Of a stretch of DNA of 64,000 bases, positions 53,738 through 62,878 are shown in pieces; position 1 is the stretch's first letter; every line of letters begins with the position of its first letter. Position numbers and translations under genes: made by a program. The stretch is from Streptomyces ferrugineus. GTDB taxonomy: Bacteria > Actinomycetota > Actinomycetes > Streptomycetales > Streptomycetaceae. The notes below the pieces were generated by a model. The model had not been told where the DNA came from. It made no database searches and was given only the letters and a program-made list of their open reading frames with translations. The DNA lies in the NCBI RefSeq assembly GCF_015160855.1, contig NZ_CP063373.1, forward strand, positions 5,642,001 through 5,706,000. The letters run 5' to 3'.

Positions 53738-54802
53738 ATGTACGGCAAGGCATTCGCCCCGGAGTACCAGGGCGCCCTGACCACCCTGTCCGTGAACTCG
53801 TCGCTCAGCGACGTACTGGCCGCCGGCACCGAGCAGTTGAGAGCGGCCGAGCGGACCGGGCGGCACGGCGAGGCGGCGCGCTCCGGGCTCGCGGTCGCCG
53901 AGGCGCACCGCCGGCTGGGGCACGTCGGTGCCGCGGACCGGGCGTGGAAGGCCAGCTACCGCGCCGCCCGGGAGGCCGGCGACACGGGGGCGATGGCCTG
54001 GGCGCTGTGGAGCGGCGGCACGCTGGCCCGGCAGCGCGGGGCGTTCCCGCTGGCCCGGCGGCTGCTCCAGCTCGCGGCAGAGTTCGGCGAGCGCGGCGGC
54101 GACATCGTCGTACGCGGCTACTCGCTGGCCGGCCTCGCGGAGACCGGCCGCATCCAGGGCGACTACGAGGCAGTCCGCCGGCTGCACGAGCAGTTGCTGG
54201 CCGAGGCCCGGCGGCGCGGCGAGGCGCGGCACACGGTGTGGGCGCTGGAGGGCATCGCGCAGATCCATCGCAACACCGGCTCCTACGACACGGCGTACGC
54301 CCTGTTCGAGGAGGCGGCCGAGATCGCCGCGCGCGCCGAGGACCGGCGGGGACACGCCTGGGCGCTGCGCGGGCTCGCCGACATCGTGTCGGTGCGCGAC
54401 GGCGACGTGGAGCGGGCGCTTGCACTGCTGTCCGAGGCGGAGACCACCTGCCGCACGATGAAGCTGTCCAGCGCGCTGGCCTACAACCACAAGATGCGCG
54501 GCAACGTCCTCTACCGCGCCGGGCGTTACGCCCAGGCCCGGGAGCTGTACGAGCAGGCGCTCGCGGAGTTCCGTGCGATGAGCGAGCCGCGCGGGGAGGC
54601 GCTGTCCCGGCTGGGGCTGGTGAAGTCGCGTGCCCGGCTGGGGCGCGACCGTGCCGAGACGGCCGCCGAACTGGCGGAACTGGCCGGGGTGTTGGAGCGG
54701 ATCGGGCTGCGGCACGCGCGGGAGATGGTGGCGCGGGCGCAGGAGGAGTTCGGCGCCGACAAGCACGCCGTGGCGGGCGCCGGGGAGGTGGCCGTACGGT
54801 GA
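53738..54802 (+). CDS. tetratricopeptide-repeat protein
   Basis: A 354-residue all-helical protein with about six TPR-like units (for example ARSGLAVAEAHRRLGHVGAADRAW, ALWSGGTLARQRGAFPLARRLLQ, ALEGIAQIHRNTGSYDTAYALFEEA, NVLYRAGRYAQARELYEQALAEF). No catalytic or membrane segment is seen. The ATG at 53738 has AAAGG upstream. Its stop overlaps the polyprenyl synthase start by GTGA. TPR proteins act as scaffolds; this one may bind the synthase or a regulator. Expression is likely governed by the 13-bp repeat array. Confidence 0.78.
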   Translation: MYGKAFAPEYQGALTTLSVNSSLSDVLAAGTEQLRAAERTGRHGEAARSGLAVAEAHRRLGHVGAADRAWKASYRAAREAGDTGAMAWALWSGGTLARQRGAFPLARRLLQLAAEFGERGGDIVVRGYSLAGLAETGRIQGDYEAVRRLHEQLLAEARRRGEARHTVWALEGIAQIHRNTGSYDTAYALFEEAAEIAARAEDRRGHAWALRGLADIVSVRDGDVERALALLSEAETTCRTMKLSSALAYNHKMRGNVLYRAGRYAQARELYEQALAEFRAMSEPRGEALSRLGLVKSRARLGRDRAETAAELAELAGVLERIGLRHAREMVARAQEEFGADKHAVAGAGEVAVR

Positions 54803-55848
54803 CGGCGCTTCCTTCGGCGCTCCGGGCGCCCTCCCCATCCCACGCGGTGCCGGACGCCCGCCAGGTCCTCGACCGCTGCCGGGCCCTGGTGCGGCCCGCG
54901 CTGCGGGAGGCGGTCGGGCGGACGCATCCGTGGGTCGGTGAGATGGCCGCGTACTCCTTCGGCTGGTGCGAGGTGGGCGGTGCGCCGGCCGCCGCGTCCG
55001 GCGGAAAGGGCGTACGGCAGGCGCTGGCCGTGCTCGGTGCCGAAGCGACCGGTGCGCCCGGGCGGGTCGCGGTGCCCGGGGTGGTCGCGGTGGAGCTGGT
55101 GCACGCCTTCTCGCTGCTGCACGACGACATCATGGACGGCGACGAGGCACGGCGGCGCCGCCCCACGGTGTGGAAGGCGTACGGCACGGGACCCGCCGTC
55201 CTCGCGGGGGACGCCCTGTTCGCGCTGGCCGTCGAGACGCTCGCCGCGGCACCCGCGGGGCCCCGGGCCGTGCGGCTGCTGTCCGTGGCGTTGCAGGACC
55301 TGGTGCGCGGTCAGGCCGACGACCTGCTGTTCGCCACGCGGCCCTGGAGGGGACCGGAACGGGTGCGGACGGACGAGTACCGGGCGATGGCCGAGCACAA
55401 GACGGGCGCCCTGCTGGGCTGCGCCGCCGCGCTGGGCGCCCTGCTCGGCGGTGCGCCGTCCGCGACCGTCGCCGCCCTCGACCGGGCCGGCCGGCATCTG
55501 GGCATCGCCTTCCAGGTGGTGGACGATCTGCTGGGCATCTGGGGCGACCCCGCCGTCACCGGCAAGCCGGTCCACGGCGATCTGCGCGAGCGCAAGAAGA
55601 CCTTCCCGGTGCTGGCCGCGCTCGACTCCCCCGCCGCCGGTCCGCTCGCCGCGCTCCTGGAGTCGGCCGCCGACCCCGGCGAGGTGGCCGCGCTGATCGA
55701 GGAGGCGGGCGGTCGCTCGGCCGCGCTCGTGGCGGCCCGGCGTCATGTCGCCGCCGTGACCGCGGCCCTGGCGGACATACCGTTGCGGGAGGGACCCGCC
55801 GAGGAGTTGCGGGCGCTGCTGGACTTCCTGCTGCGGCGCGATCTGTGA
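54799..55848 (+). CDS. polyprenyl diphosphate synthase (trans-isoprenyl, FPP/GGPP type)
   Basis: A 349-residue E-type prenyltransferase that condenses isopentenyl diphosphate with an allylic diphosphate. Seen: the first Asp-rich motif HDDIMD (Asp109-Asp113), the SGGKGVRQ substrate-binding lead-in, KTGALLG, and the second Asp-rich region FQVVDDLLGIWGD (Asp242-243). The motif pattern is of GGPP or longer-chain type, but chain length cannot be fixed by eye. The GTG overlaps the TPR gene stop. No terpene cyclase, carotenoid or menaquinone gene is adjacent, so the product's use is open. Confidence 0.9.
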   Translation: MTALPSALRAPSPSHAVPDARQVLDRCRALVRPALREAVGRTHPWVGEMAAYSFGWCEVGGAPAAASGGKGVRQALAVLGAEATGAPGRVAVPGVVAVELVHAFSLLHDDIMDGDEARRRRPTVWKAYGTGPAVLAGDALFALAVETLAAAPAGPRAVRLLSVALQDLVRGQADDLLFATRPWRGPERVRTDEYRAMAEHKTGALLGCAAALGALLGGAPSATVAALDRAGRHLGIAFQVVDDLLGIWGDPAVTGKPVHGDLRERKKTFPVLAALDSPAAGPLAALLESAADPGEVAALIEEAGGRSAALVAARRHVAAVTAALADIPLREGPAEELRALLDFLLRRDL

Positions 55849-55962
55849 GAGGGCGCTGCGCCCTACGGCAGTGATCGTCGCGGCTCGGCGAAAACGGGTT
55901 GACCGGCGACGCCGCCCGCGTCAGGGTGCCGAACGGTGCGGATCCCACCCCGCGCCGGAAAG

Positions 55963-56931
55963 GTGACCGCCTTGATCGGGATCTCGGACGTCGAAGCCGC
56001 GGCCGGCCTCATCGCCGGACATGTGGTGCACACCCCGACCGTGCCCAGCCCCGGCCTGTCGGCCCTGCTCGGCGCCCCGGTCACGGCGAAGCTCGAACTC
56101 CTGCAGCGCACCGGCTCGTTCAAGGCGCGCGGGGCGACGGCGAAGCTGCTGTCGCTGAGCGACGCCCAGCGCGCCGCCGGGGTCGTGGCGGTGAGCGGGG
56201 GCAACCATGGAATCGCCCTGGCGATGACGGCGGCCGTCCTCGATGTGAAGGCCACCGTGGTCATGCCGCGTTCGGCGCCCGCGCACGCCGTGCGGATCGC
56301 CGAGGACGCCGGGGCGTCGGTGCGGCTGACGGAGGACATGGACGGTGCGTTCGCGCTGGTCACGCGGCTGCGGGACGAGGGGCTGACGCTCGTCCACCCC
56401 TTCGACGACCCCCTGGTGATCGCCGGGCAGGGCACCGTCGGGCTGGAGCTGGCCGACGACGCCGGTGACCTCACCGACGTGATCGTCAGCGTCGGGGGCG
56501 GCGGGCTCGTCGCCGGTGTCGCGGTGGCGCTGCGGGCCCGCCGTCCAGGTGTGCGGATCTGGGGCGTGGAGACCGAGGGCGCCGAGGCCATGTCCCGGGC
56601 GCTGGCGGCGGGCGGGCCGGTGCCGGTGCCGCTGTCGTCGATCGTGTCCACGCTCAGCGCGCCGGCCGCGTCGCAGCTGACGTACGACCATGTGTCCGCC
56701 CTCGTCGACGAGGTGCTCGTGGTCCCGGACCGGGAGGCGGTGCGGGGCGTGCTCGATCTCGCCGAGCACGCCAAGGTCTGGACCGAGCCCGCCGCCGGCT
56801 GTCTGCTGCCCGCGGCCCGGCGCGTCCTGGAGCGGGTCGGGGGCGGTGCGCGGCTCGGGCTGGTCGTGTGCGGGGGCAACGCGACGACCTCGGACGTGCT
56901 GCGCTGGGCGGCCGATTTCGGCCTTCGCTGA
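55963..56931 (+). CDS. threonine/serine dehydratase-like PLP enzyme
   Basis: A protein of about 322 residues of the fold-II PLP family. PLP Lys54 lies in RTGSFKARGA, the phosphate-binding SGGNHGIALA follows, and GGGGLVAG forms the glycine loop. It closely resembles catabolic threonine ammonia-lyase/serine dehydratase and serine racemase-like enzymes, and lacks the C-terminal regulatory ACT domain of biosynthetic IlvA. The start is uncertain: GTG 55963 follows the Shine-Dalgarno too closely, and TTG 55972 or GTG 55936 are alternatives. No operon partner is clear; it is about 115 bp after the prenyl synthase. Confidence 0.85.
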   Translation: MTALIGISDVEAAAGLIAGHVVHTPTVPSPGLSALLGAPVTAKLELLQRTGSFKARGATAKLLSLSDAQRAAGVVAVSGGNHGIALAMTAAVLDVKATVVMPRSAPAHAVRIAEDAGASVRLTEDMDGAFALVTRLRDEGLTLVHPFDDPLVIAGQGTVGLELADDAGDLTDVIVSVGGGGLVAGVAVALRARRPGVRIWGVETEGAEAMSRALAAGGPVPVPLSSIVSTLSAPAASQLTYDHVSALVDEVLVVPDREAVRGVLDLAEHAKVWTEPAAGCLLPAARRVLERVGGGARLGLVVCGGNATTSDVLRWAADFGLR

Positions 56932-57095
56932 ATCATTCACGCTCAATTTCCCTGGATTTTCCACATGCTTACTCATGCGTCAGAAAGCAAAGGAAAAGAA
57001 GCGCCCTTTGGTTGAGGATTTCATTGAACGCTTCCCGTCATGTCCCCCGTACTTCCTGTGAGATATCAGAGCCCGGGGTTCAGCGAGGGATGGCC

Positions 57096-58679
57096 ATGGT
57101 CAAGGCGCGCGTCTCCACAGCCGAGTTGGTCGCCGGAAGGTACCGGCTCGTCGATGTCGTCCAGCGCGAGACGAACCGCGTCGGCTACTACGGCGAGGAC
57201 ATGGAAACCGAACGCCCGTGCCTCCTCACCCAGATCGGTCTCCCCGACGATCCGTGCCCGGACGCCGCGGGCCGGACCACCTCACGCATCCTGCGCGCCT
57301 CCGAGCGGATGGGGCTGCTGCGCCCGGGACACGTGGCCCCCGTCCTGGACGCCGTCGAGGAGTCCGGGAGCCTGTGGATCGTCACCGACTGGATCGACGG
57401 CACGCCTTTGGGTGAACTCATCCTTCAGCAGGGCATGTTCAACCACGTGCGCGCCGCGCGCATCGGCCTCGAACTGCTCGACGTGCTGGAGGCCGCGCAC
57501 GTCGCGGGCATCACCCACGGCGAACTGAGCCCCGGGCAGGTGTTCGTGGGCGGCGACGGGTCCGTCGTCGTCACCGGCTTCGGACTGGCCGGCGCGACCC
57601 TCGCGCCCCGCGTCGCCGCGCCGTCGTACGCCTCGCCGGAGCAGGCCCGCGACGAGCGGATCGGGCCGGCGTCCGATCTGTGGGCGCTCGGCGCGATCCT
57701 CTACACGATGGTCGAGGGGCGCCCGCCGTATCGCGAACGGGACCGGCCCGAGGCCACGTTGAAGGGGGTCGACCGGCTCCCGCTGCGCGCCCCGGTGCGC
57801 GCCGGGCCGCTCACCCAGGTGGTGCAGGGGCTGCTGCGCAAGGACTCCCGGGAGCGGCTGAGCCGGCCGGCGGTCCGCGACACGTTCGTCCGGGTCCTCA
57901 ACGAGGACCCTGAGACGGCCACGCAGGAGATGGGGCAGACCCGACTGCGCCGTCGATACGCCGTCGGGCCCACCTGGAGCAGACGGGCCATGGTGGCCGG
58001 CACGGCCCTGGCCGTGGTCACCGTCGCGGCCGCCGTCCTGGTGGTGACCAACGGCCGGTCGAACGACTCGGGCCCCGCGTCGGCGGGTTCGGCGCCCGGC
58101 GCGTCCGCCTCCGCCGGGGCGCCGACCGCCCAGTCCCCCACGCCCAGCCCCTCCCCCTCCCAGGAGGGGACGGGCTCGAAGCCCCCCACCGCATCCCCCT
58201 CGGGCACGGCCCTGCCGCCCGGCTACCGGACGTACACCTCACGGGACGGCTTCTCCGTCGCTCTGCCCGAGGGCTGGAAGGCGCTGCGCACCAAGCGGAC
58301 CGGGGACCTGGCGTACCGCGTCTTCTTCAGCGCCGACGGCGATGCGCGCACCCTCGCCATCACCTACAGCGAGGCCCTGGGGTCGGACCCCGTCGCCGTG
58401 TGGCGCGACGAGGTCCAGCCCGACCTGGAGGAGCGCTCCGGGTTCCGGCGCATCGGCGACATCGAGGCGACGACGTACCAGGGTTACGAGGCCGCCGACA
58501 TGGAGTGGGTCTCGGAGAACGACGGCACTCGGCTGCGCACCTTCGGCCGCGGGTTCCTGATCGGCGACCACCGCGGCTACTCGCTGCGCTGGACGACCCC
58601 GGAGGATGACTGGGACGACCCGGCGAACCGGGAGGCCCTGGACGTGTTCCTGCGGACCTTCCGGGTGGCGGAGGACTGA
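57096..58679 (+). CDS. membrane pseudokinase (degenerate PknB-like Ser/Thr kinase)
   Basis: A 527-residue protein with a protein-kinase fold (about 12-270), one transmembrane helix (about 298-319), a Ser/Pro/Ala-rich linker, and an extracellular domain (about 378-527). The kinase residues are lost. The Gly-rich loop is QRETNRVGY. No VAIK lysine exists between residues 30 and 50. The HRD loop reads HGELSPGQV (Glu143 for Asp, Ser145 for Lys, Gln148 for Asn), and DFG is GFG (Gly161 for Asp). SDLW and SPE structural motifs remain. It is therefore a pseudokinase. I chose the ATG at 57096 over that at 57090 because GAGGGA then has proper spacing. Confidence 0.88.
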   Translation: MVKARVSTAELVAGRYRLVDVVQRETNRVGYYGEDMETERPCLLTQIGLPDDPCPDAAGRTTSRILRASERMGLLRPGHVAPVLDAVEESGSLWIVTDWIDGTPLGELILQQGMFNHVRAARIGLELLDVLEAAHVAGITHGELSPGQVFVGGDGSVVVTGFGLAGATLAPRVAAPSYASPEQARDERIGPASDLWALGAILYTMVEGRPPYRERDRPEATLKGVDRLPLRAPVRAGPLTQVVQGLLRKDSRERLSRPAVRDTFVRVLNEDPETATQEMGQTRLRRRYAVGPTWSRRAMVAGTALAVVTVAAAVLVVTNGRSNDSGPASAGSAPGASASAGAPTAQSPTPSPSPSQEGTGSKPPTASPSGTALPPGYRTYTSRDGFSVALPEGWKALRTKRTGDLAYRVFFSADGDARTLAITYSEALGSDPVAVWRDEVQPDLEERSGFRRIGDIEATTYQGYEAADMEWVSENDGTRLRTFGRGFLIGDHRGYSLRWTTPEDDWDDPANREALDVFLRTFRVAED

Positions 58680-60116
58680 TCAGCCCGAGGCACGGGGTGC
58701 GCGCATCGCCCTGAGCGGCAGGCCGTGCAGTGGGTCCGTGCGCCAACGGGCCGTGAACGTCCGGTCCTTGAGCGAGCAGGTCACGTCGAGGTGGTGCGGG
58801 GTCTCCAGGAAGGCGACGTCCACGACGAGGGTGTCGGCGTCGGCCCAACCGCCGCTCACCGCGGTGGGCACCGGCTCCTCGGTGACGGTCCACCCGGCGT
58901 CCCCGAACCGCACCACGAGCGGGTGGCCGCCCTCGGTGAGCGTCAGCGCCCAGCCGTCCCCGTCCGACGCGAGGTCGATCCCGGTGAGCTTGGGCACGGG
59001 CCCGCAGACACCGCCGTCCGGGGTGAACGCGGCGGCGGACCACGCCTCGGCCCGCTCGGGCGGCGCGGGCTCACCCGTGGCGGGCGGCAGCGCCAGCCCG
59101 GCCAGCCGCCGCGCCAGTTCCGCGTCCGCCGTCTCGCCGTCCGTCAGGGGCGCGGGGCCCAACGCGGGCAGCAGATGCCTCCAGACCAGGTTCAGCAGGG
59201 CCTGCATGTCCCAGGTGTCCGCGGTCGTCGCGATCACGGCGTCGTGCTCGGGCAGCACGACGCAGAACTGGCCGAAGGCACCGTCGCCGCGATAGCCGTG
59301 CCGGGACATCCAGAACTTGAAGCCGTAGCCCCGCTGCCAGTCGTCCCCGGGCATCACACCGTCGTTCGGGATCTGCGGCCGCGTGGCCTCGGCCACCCAC
59401 CACTCGGGCAGCAGCCGCTCGCCCTCCCACACCCCGCCGCGCAGATAGAGCTGGCCCAGCCGGGCGATCGCGTCGGTGGTGGCGTGCAGCCCGCTGAAGC
59501 CGAGCTCCCGGCCGCTGCGGTCCGTCAGCCAGGCGATGTCGCCGATGCCGAGCGGATCCAGCAGGCGCGGCCGCAGATACTCGGTCAGCGACTGTCCGCT
59601 CACGCGCTGCACGATGGCGGAGAGCGCGAAGGTGGCGGGCTGGTTGTAGGCGAAGACCGTGCCCGGGTCGCGGTCCGGGGGCACCAGGAGGAAGCCGCGC
59701 ACGAGGTCCTCGCGGTCGCGCCGGCGCGCCTCGGAGACGGTGTCGCTCTCGTGCCCGCTGGCCATGGACGCCACGTGCCGCACGAGCATGGCGCGGCTGC
59801 GCGGGTCGGTGATGTCGGCCTCGAACTCGGGGAAGTACGAGATCACGGGGTCGTCGAGCCGTATCAGCCCCTCGGCGGCGGCCATCCCGGCGGCGGTCGC
59901 GGTGAAGCTCTTGCTGATCGAGTAGAGCAACTGCGGGCGTTCGGGAGCGTACGGCGCCCACCAGCCGGAGGCGACCAGATGCCCGTGCCGCAGGATCATC
60001 AGGCTGTGCGGCTCGATCGCGGGGGCGGCGTCGACGGCGTCGAGGAAGGCGAGGACGCCGTTGGCGTCGACGCCCTGGGCGGCGGGGGTGCTCGAAGGCA
60101 GCGGGCGAACAGGCAT
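58680..60116 (-). CDS. cytoplasmic serine hydrolase (beta-lactamase class C-like)
   Basis: A 478-residue S12-family protein with Ser66-x-x-Lys69 (YSISKSFT), a Tyr in FAYNQPATF standing for the YxN motif (here YNQ, so the usual third-position Asn is Gln), and GHRG-like HGYRGDGAFGQF. There is no signal peptide. Residues 350-478 form an extra C-terminal beta domain found in many Streptomyces serine hydrolases. Possible esterase, amidase or peptidase activity; the substrate is unknown. Its stop abuts the pseudokinase stop with no intervening base. It is divergent from the F420 enzyme gene. Confidence 0.85.
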   Translation of the reverse strand: MPVRPLPSSTPAAQGVDANGVLAFLDAVDAAPAIEPHSLMILRHGHLVASGWWAPYAPERPQLLYSISKSFTATAAGMAAAEGLIRLDDPVISYFPEFEADITDPRSRAMLVRHVASMASGHESDTVSEARRRDREDLVRGFLLVPPDRDPGTVFAYNQPATFALSAIVQRVSGQSLTEYLRPRLLDPLGIGDIAWLTDRSGRELGFSGLHATTDAIARLGQLYLRGGVWEGERLLPEWWVAEATRPQIPNDGVMPGDDWQRGYGFKFWMSRHGYRGDGAFGQFCVVLPEHDAVIATTADTWDMQALLNLVWRHLLPALGPAPLTDGETADAELARRLAGLALPPATGEPAPPERAEAWSAAAFTPDGGVCGPVPKLTGIDLASDGDGWALTLTEGGHPLVVRFGDAGWTVTEEPVPTAVSGGWADADTLVVDVAFLETPHHLDVTCSLKDRTFTARWRTDPLHGLPLRAMRAPRASG

Positions 60117-60166
60117 ACGGGCATCCTCTCCCGTTTTCGACGCCGCTGTCCGGGGACTCGGGCCCC

Positions 60167-61138
60167 ATGGTGAAGATCGGATACACGATGATGACCGAGC
60201 AGGCTGGCCCTCGTGAGCTGGTGGACCACCTGGTCCGCGCCGAGGCGGCGGGCTTCGACTTCTCCGTGACCTCGGACCACTACTTTCCGTGGCTGCGTTC
60301 GCAGGGTCACTCGCCGTACGCCTGGAGTGTGCTGGGGGCGGCCGCCCAGGCCACGTCGCGGATTCCGCTGATGACGTACGTGACGTGTCCGACGGTCCGC
60401 TACCACCCGGCGGTGGTGGCGCAGAAGGCGGCCACGATGCAGTCGCTGTCCGGGGGCCGGTTCCGGCTGGGGCTCGGCTCGGGCGAGAACCTCAACGAGC
60501 ATGTCGTGGGCGGCGGTTGGCCGTCGGTGGATGTGCGGCACGAGATGCTGGAGGAGGCGGTGGAGATCATCCGGGCGCTCTTCGGGGGCGGCGATGTGAA
60601 CCATCGCGGCCCGCACTTCGACGTGGAGTCGGCCCGACTGTGGGACCTGCCGGACGAGCCGCCGCCCATCGGCATCGCCGTCTCCGGGGAGCAGTCCTGT
60701 GCGCTCGCGGGCCGGCTGGGCGACCTGGTGATCGCCACGGAACCGAAGGCGGACCTGCTGGAGGCCTTCGACCGGCACGGCGGCGCGGGCAAGCCCCGGG
60801 TGGGGCAGGTCCCGGTGTGCCACGACGCCGACCCGGACGCCGCGATCGAGCGCGCCCACGCCCAGTTCCGCTGGTTCGGCGGTGGCTGGAAGGTCAACTC
60901 GGAGCTGCCGCACCCGGACTCCTTCGCGTCGGCGACCCGGTTCGTCACCCGGGACGACGTGGCCGACTCGATCCCGTGCGGCGACGACCCCGACGCCTTC
61001 GTCAAGGCCGTCCGCCCCTACGCCGAGGCGGGGTTCACCGAGATCGCCCTGGTACAGATCGGGGGCGAGGCGCAGTTGCCGTATCTCGACTGGGCGGAGA
61101 AGACGCTGCTGCCCGCGCTGCGGGAGGCCCTCGACTGA
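60167..61138 (+). CDS. F420-dependent LLM-class oxidoreductase (G6PDH-like subfamily)
   Basis: A 323-residue luciferase-like flavin/F420 oxidoreductase. It starts MVKIGYTMMTEQAGPRELVDHL, with FDFSVTSDHYFPWLRSQGHS, TYVTCPTVRYHPAVVAQKAAT and LGLGSGENLNEHVVGG. This is the subfamily that models call TIGR03557, close to F420-dependent glucose-6-phosphate dehydrogenase. The substrate of this subfamily is not established. Streptomyces make F420. Weak GGGGA site before the ATG. It stands alone between two divergent or unrelated genes. Confidence 0.9.
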   Translation: MVKIGYTMMTEQAGPRELVDHLVRAEAAGFDFSVTSDHYFPWLRSQGHSPYAWSVLGAAAQATSRIPLMTYVTCPTVRYHPAVVAQKAATMQSLSGGRFRLGLGSGENLNEHVVGGGWPSVDVRHEMLEEAVEIIRALFGGGDVNHRGPHFDVESARLWDLPDEPPPIGIAVSGEQSCALAGRLGDLVIATEPKADLLEAFDRHGGAGKPRVGQVPVCHDADPDAAIERAHAQFRWFGGGWKVNSELPHPDSFASATRFVTRDDVADSIPCGDDPDAFVKAVRPYAEAGFTEIALVQIGGEAQLPYLDWAEKTLLPALREALD

Positions 61139-61247
61139 CGCACCCGCACCCCGGTGCCCCGGGGACGGCGAGAGCCCCGTACGCGGGTGCCCTAGGCTGC
61201 CGGTCGGCACTTTTGCCGTCCGAACAGCCTGTACAGGAGAGTCATCC

Positions 61248-62330
61248 GTGAGCCTGGCGATCGTCCCGTCCGAGACGTCCCCCGTGCCCCTGTCCGACCT
61301 CGTCGCCCGTGACGCGCGAGAGTTCGGGGTCTACGCGCGGACCGGGGGGTGGGCCTTCGGCCTGATGGTGGCGCGCAGCGTACGCCCCGGCGGCCAGAGC
61401 GCGGACGAGACGCCGAAGGTGTCCGCGAAGGAGTTCGCCGAACTCGCCGGGTGCTCCCCCGAGCGCGTCATGCGCTACTACAAGGCCTGGGACCGGGCCG
61501 CCGACGACGGTCTCGTCCCGCACTTCGAGGCGCTCGCGCCGGGCCAGGAGGTGGAGCTGCCGGACGCCGACGTGTGGCTCGGCTACTACGTCTCCCGCAA
61601 CGGCGCCACCTCCGAGCGGGGCACCGCCATCGCCGAGGCGGCCGAGGCCGAGGGCATCCGCCCGACGAAGGCCCTGGAGGTCGCCGAGAACCCCACCGCG
61701 CTGCGCGCCGCGATCCTCGCCGACCCCTCCACGGCCCGCGCGGCCCGCCAGGCGCTCCTCGACCGTGTCCGGGAGGACCCCGATCTCCAGGCCGAGCTGG
61801 CGCGGGACGTCGTACGCACCGACGACCTGAAGAAGGCCGTCGCCACGGAGAACCGGGCGGCCGACCGGATCGGCTACGTCCGGCAGATCGCCGAGTCCGG
61901 CCAGATCAGGACCCCGGCCGGGCAGACCGTCGACGCGCCCGTGGACGTGCGCCAGGAGGCCGAACGGCATCTGTCGCTGATCGACGAGCTCGACGAGGAC
62001 GAGGACACCGGCGAGTGGGCCGGCGAGGCCTACGACACCATGAAGTCCCTCGTCGCCGAGACCGTGGAGGCGGACCCCGAACTGCGGGTGCGGGAGCGGC
62101 GCACGAAGTTCTACAACAGCCTGCAGCGGGCGACGAAGGTCTTCGAGGAACTGACCTTCGACGACGTTCAGGAGTTCGTGGAGGACGACATGGTCCAGCA
62201 GCTGGAGGAGCTCCAGCAGGCCATCTCCACGTGCATCACGGCGCTGCGCGGCGCGCAGGCAGGCACCGGCGAAGCGAGCCTGCCGCGCTCACCCGGTCAG
62301 GACGCCGCCGCTCACTCCTCGGCGCGGTGA
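61248..62330 (+). CDS. conserved Streptomyces protein, helical, function unknown
   Basis: A 360-residue protein starting MSLAIVPSETSPVPLSDLV (GTG at 61248, AGGAGA 8 nt upstream). Residues about 60-90 (KVSAKEFAELAGCSPERVMRYYKAWDRA) look like a helix-turn-helix-type module. The remainder is highly charged and helical with a C-terminal coiled coil (VQQLEELQQAISTCI). It is common in Streptomyces genomes and I recall no established function. A nucleoid or regulatory role is possible given the HTH-like part. Its end overlaps the next minus-strand gene by 19 bp. Confidence 0.8.
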   Translation: MSLAIVPSETSPVPLSDLVARDAREFGVYARTGGWAFGLMVARSVRPGGQSADETPKVSAKEFAELAGCSPERVMRYYKAWDRAADDGLVPHFEALAPGQEVELPDADVWLGYYVSRNGATSERGTAIAEAAEAEGIRPTKALEVAENPTALRAAILADPSTARAARQALLDRVREDPDLQAELARDVVRTDDLKKAVATENRAADRIGYVRQIAESGQIRTPAGQTVDAPVDVRQEAERHLSLIDELDEDEDTGEWAGEAYDTMKSLVAETVEADPELRVRERRTKFYNSLQRATKVFEELTFDDVQEFVEDDMVQQLEELQQAISTCITALRGAQAGTGEASLPRSPGQDAAAHSSAR

Positions 62331-62794
62331 CGCGCCCACAGCGGCAGCAGGAACCACCACAGCACGTACCAGACGACGACGCCCGCCACCAGCAGGGGCA
62401 CGAACCAGTCGTGGGTGGCGACCCGCAGGATCAGCAGCAGCGAGCCCGACATGGTGCCGAGCAGCAGGAACAGGCCGACGAAGGTCATCTTGGAGGCCCA
62501 TTCCACCGCCTGCGGCTTGATGCGCCGCCCGGCCACCAGACGGTGCAGCGACACGGGGCCGATCAGCGCGCCGGTGGCGGCGGCGCCCAGCACCACCGTC
62601 ACGATGTAGATGGTCTGGTCCGTGTCGGTGAGCCTGTCGTACTTCGCCGTGAACACGACGGTGAGCAGGAAGCCGAACAGGATCTGGACGCCCATCTGGG
62701 TCACCCGGACCTCCTGGAGGAGTTCGCCCCACATGCGGTCGGCCCGCTCCTCCTCGCTCTCGTCGCGGCCCGTCCGTCGTCCCTGTGCGGTCAT
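62312..62794 (-). CDS. DUF6328-type small membrane protein
   Basis: A 160-residue protein with an acidic N-terminus (SEEERADRMWGELLQEVRVTQMG) and four hydrophobic segments (QILFGFLLTVVFTA, IVTVVLGAAATGALIG, TFVGLFLLLGTMSGSLLLIL, LLVAGVVVWYVLWWFLLPL). It matches the actinobacterial DUF6328 family as I remember it; function unknown. ATG at 62794. Its 3' end overlaps that of the preceding gene by 19 bp in convergent orientation. Confidence 0.82.
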   Translation of the reverse strand: MTAQGRRTGRDESEEERADRMWGELLQEVRVTQMGVQILFGFLLTVVFTAKYDRLTDTDQTIYIVTVVLGAAATGALIGPVSLHRLVAGRRIKPQAVEWASKMTFVGLFLLLGTMSGSLLLILRVATHDWFVPLLVAGVVVWYVLWWFLLPLWARHRAEE

Positions 62795-62878
62795 GCCGGT
62801 ACAGGTAACCCCGCCGCGGAACACTCAAACGGCGGGGTCGGTGAGCGGCGTGGCCACCGCTCGCGGCGCGGTACGCGT

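Noticed and set aside
54799..55848. Terpene biosynthetic gene cluster
   Set aside because: Only a prenyl diphosphate synthase is present; no cyclase, P450 or other tailoring gene is near.
61193..61198. TAGGCT as a -10 promoter element before the conserved helical protein gene
   Set aside because: No -35 at proper distance; a single hexamer is not enough in this sequence.
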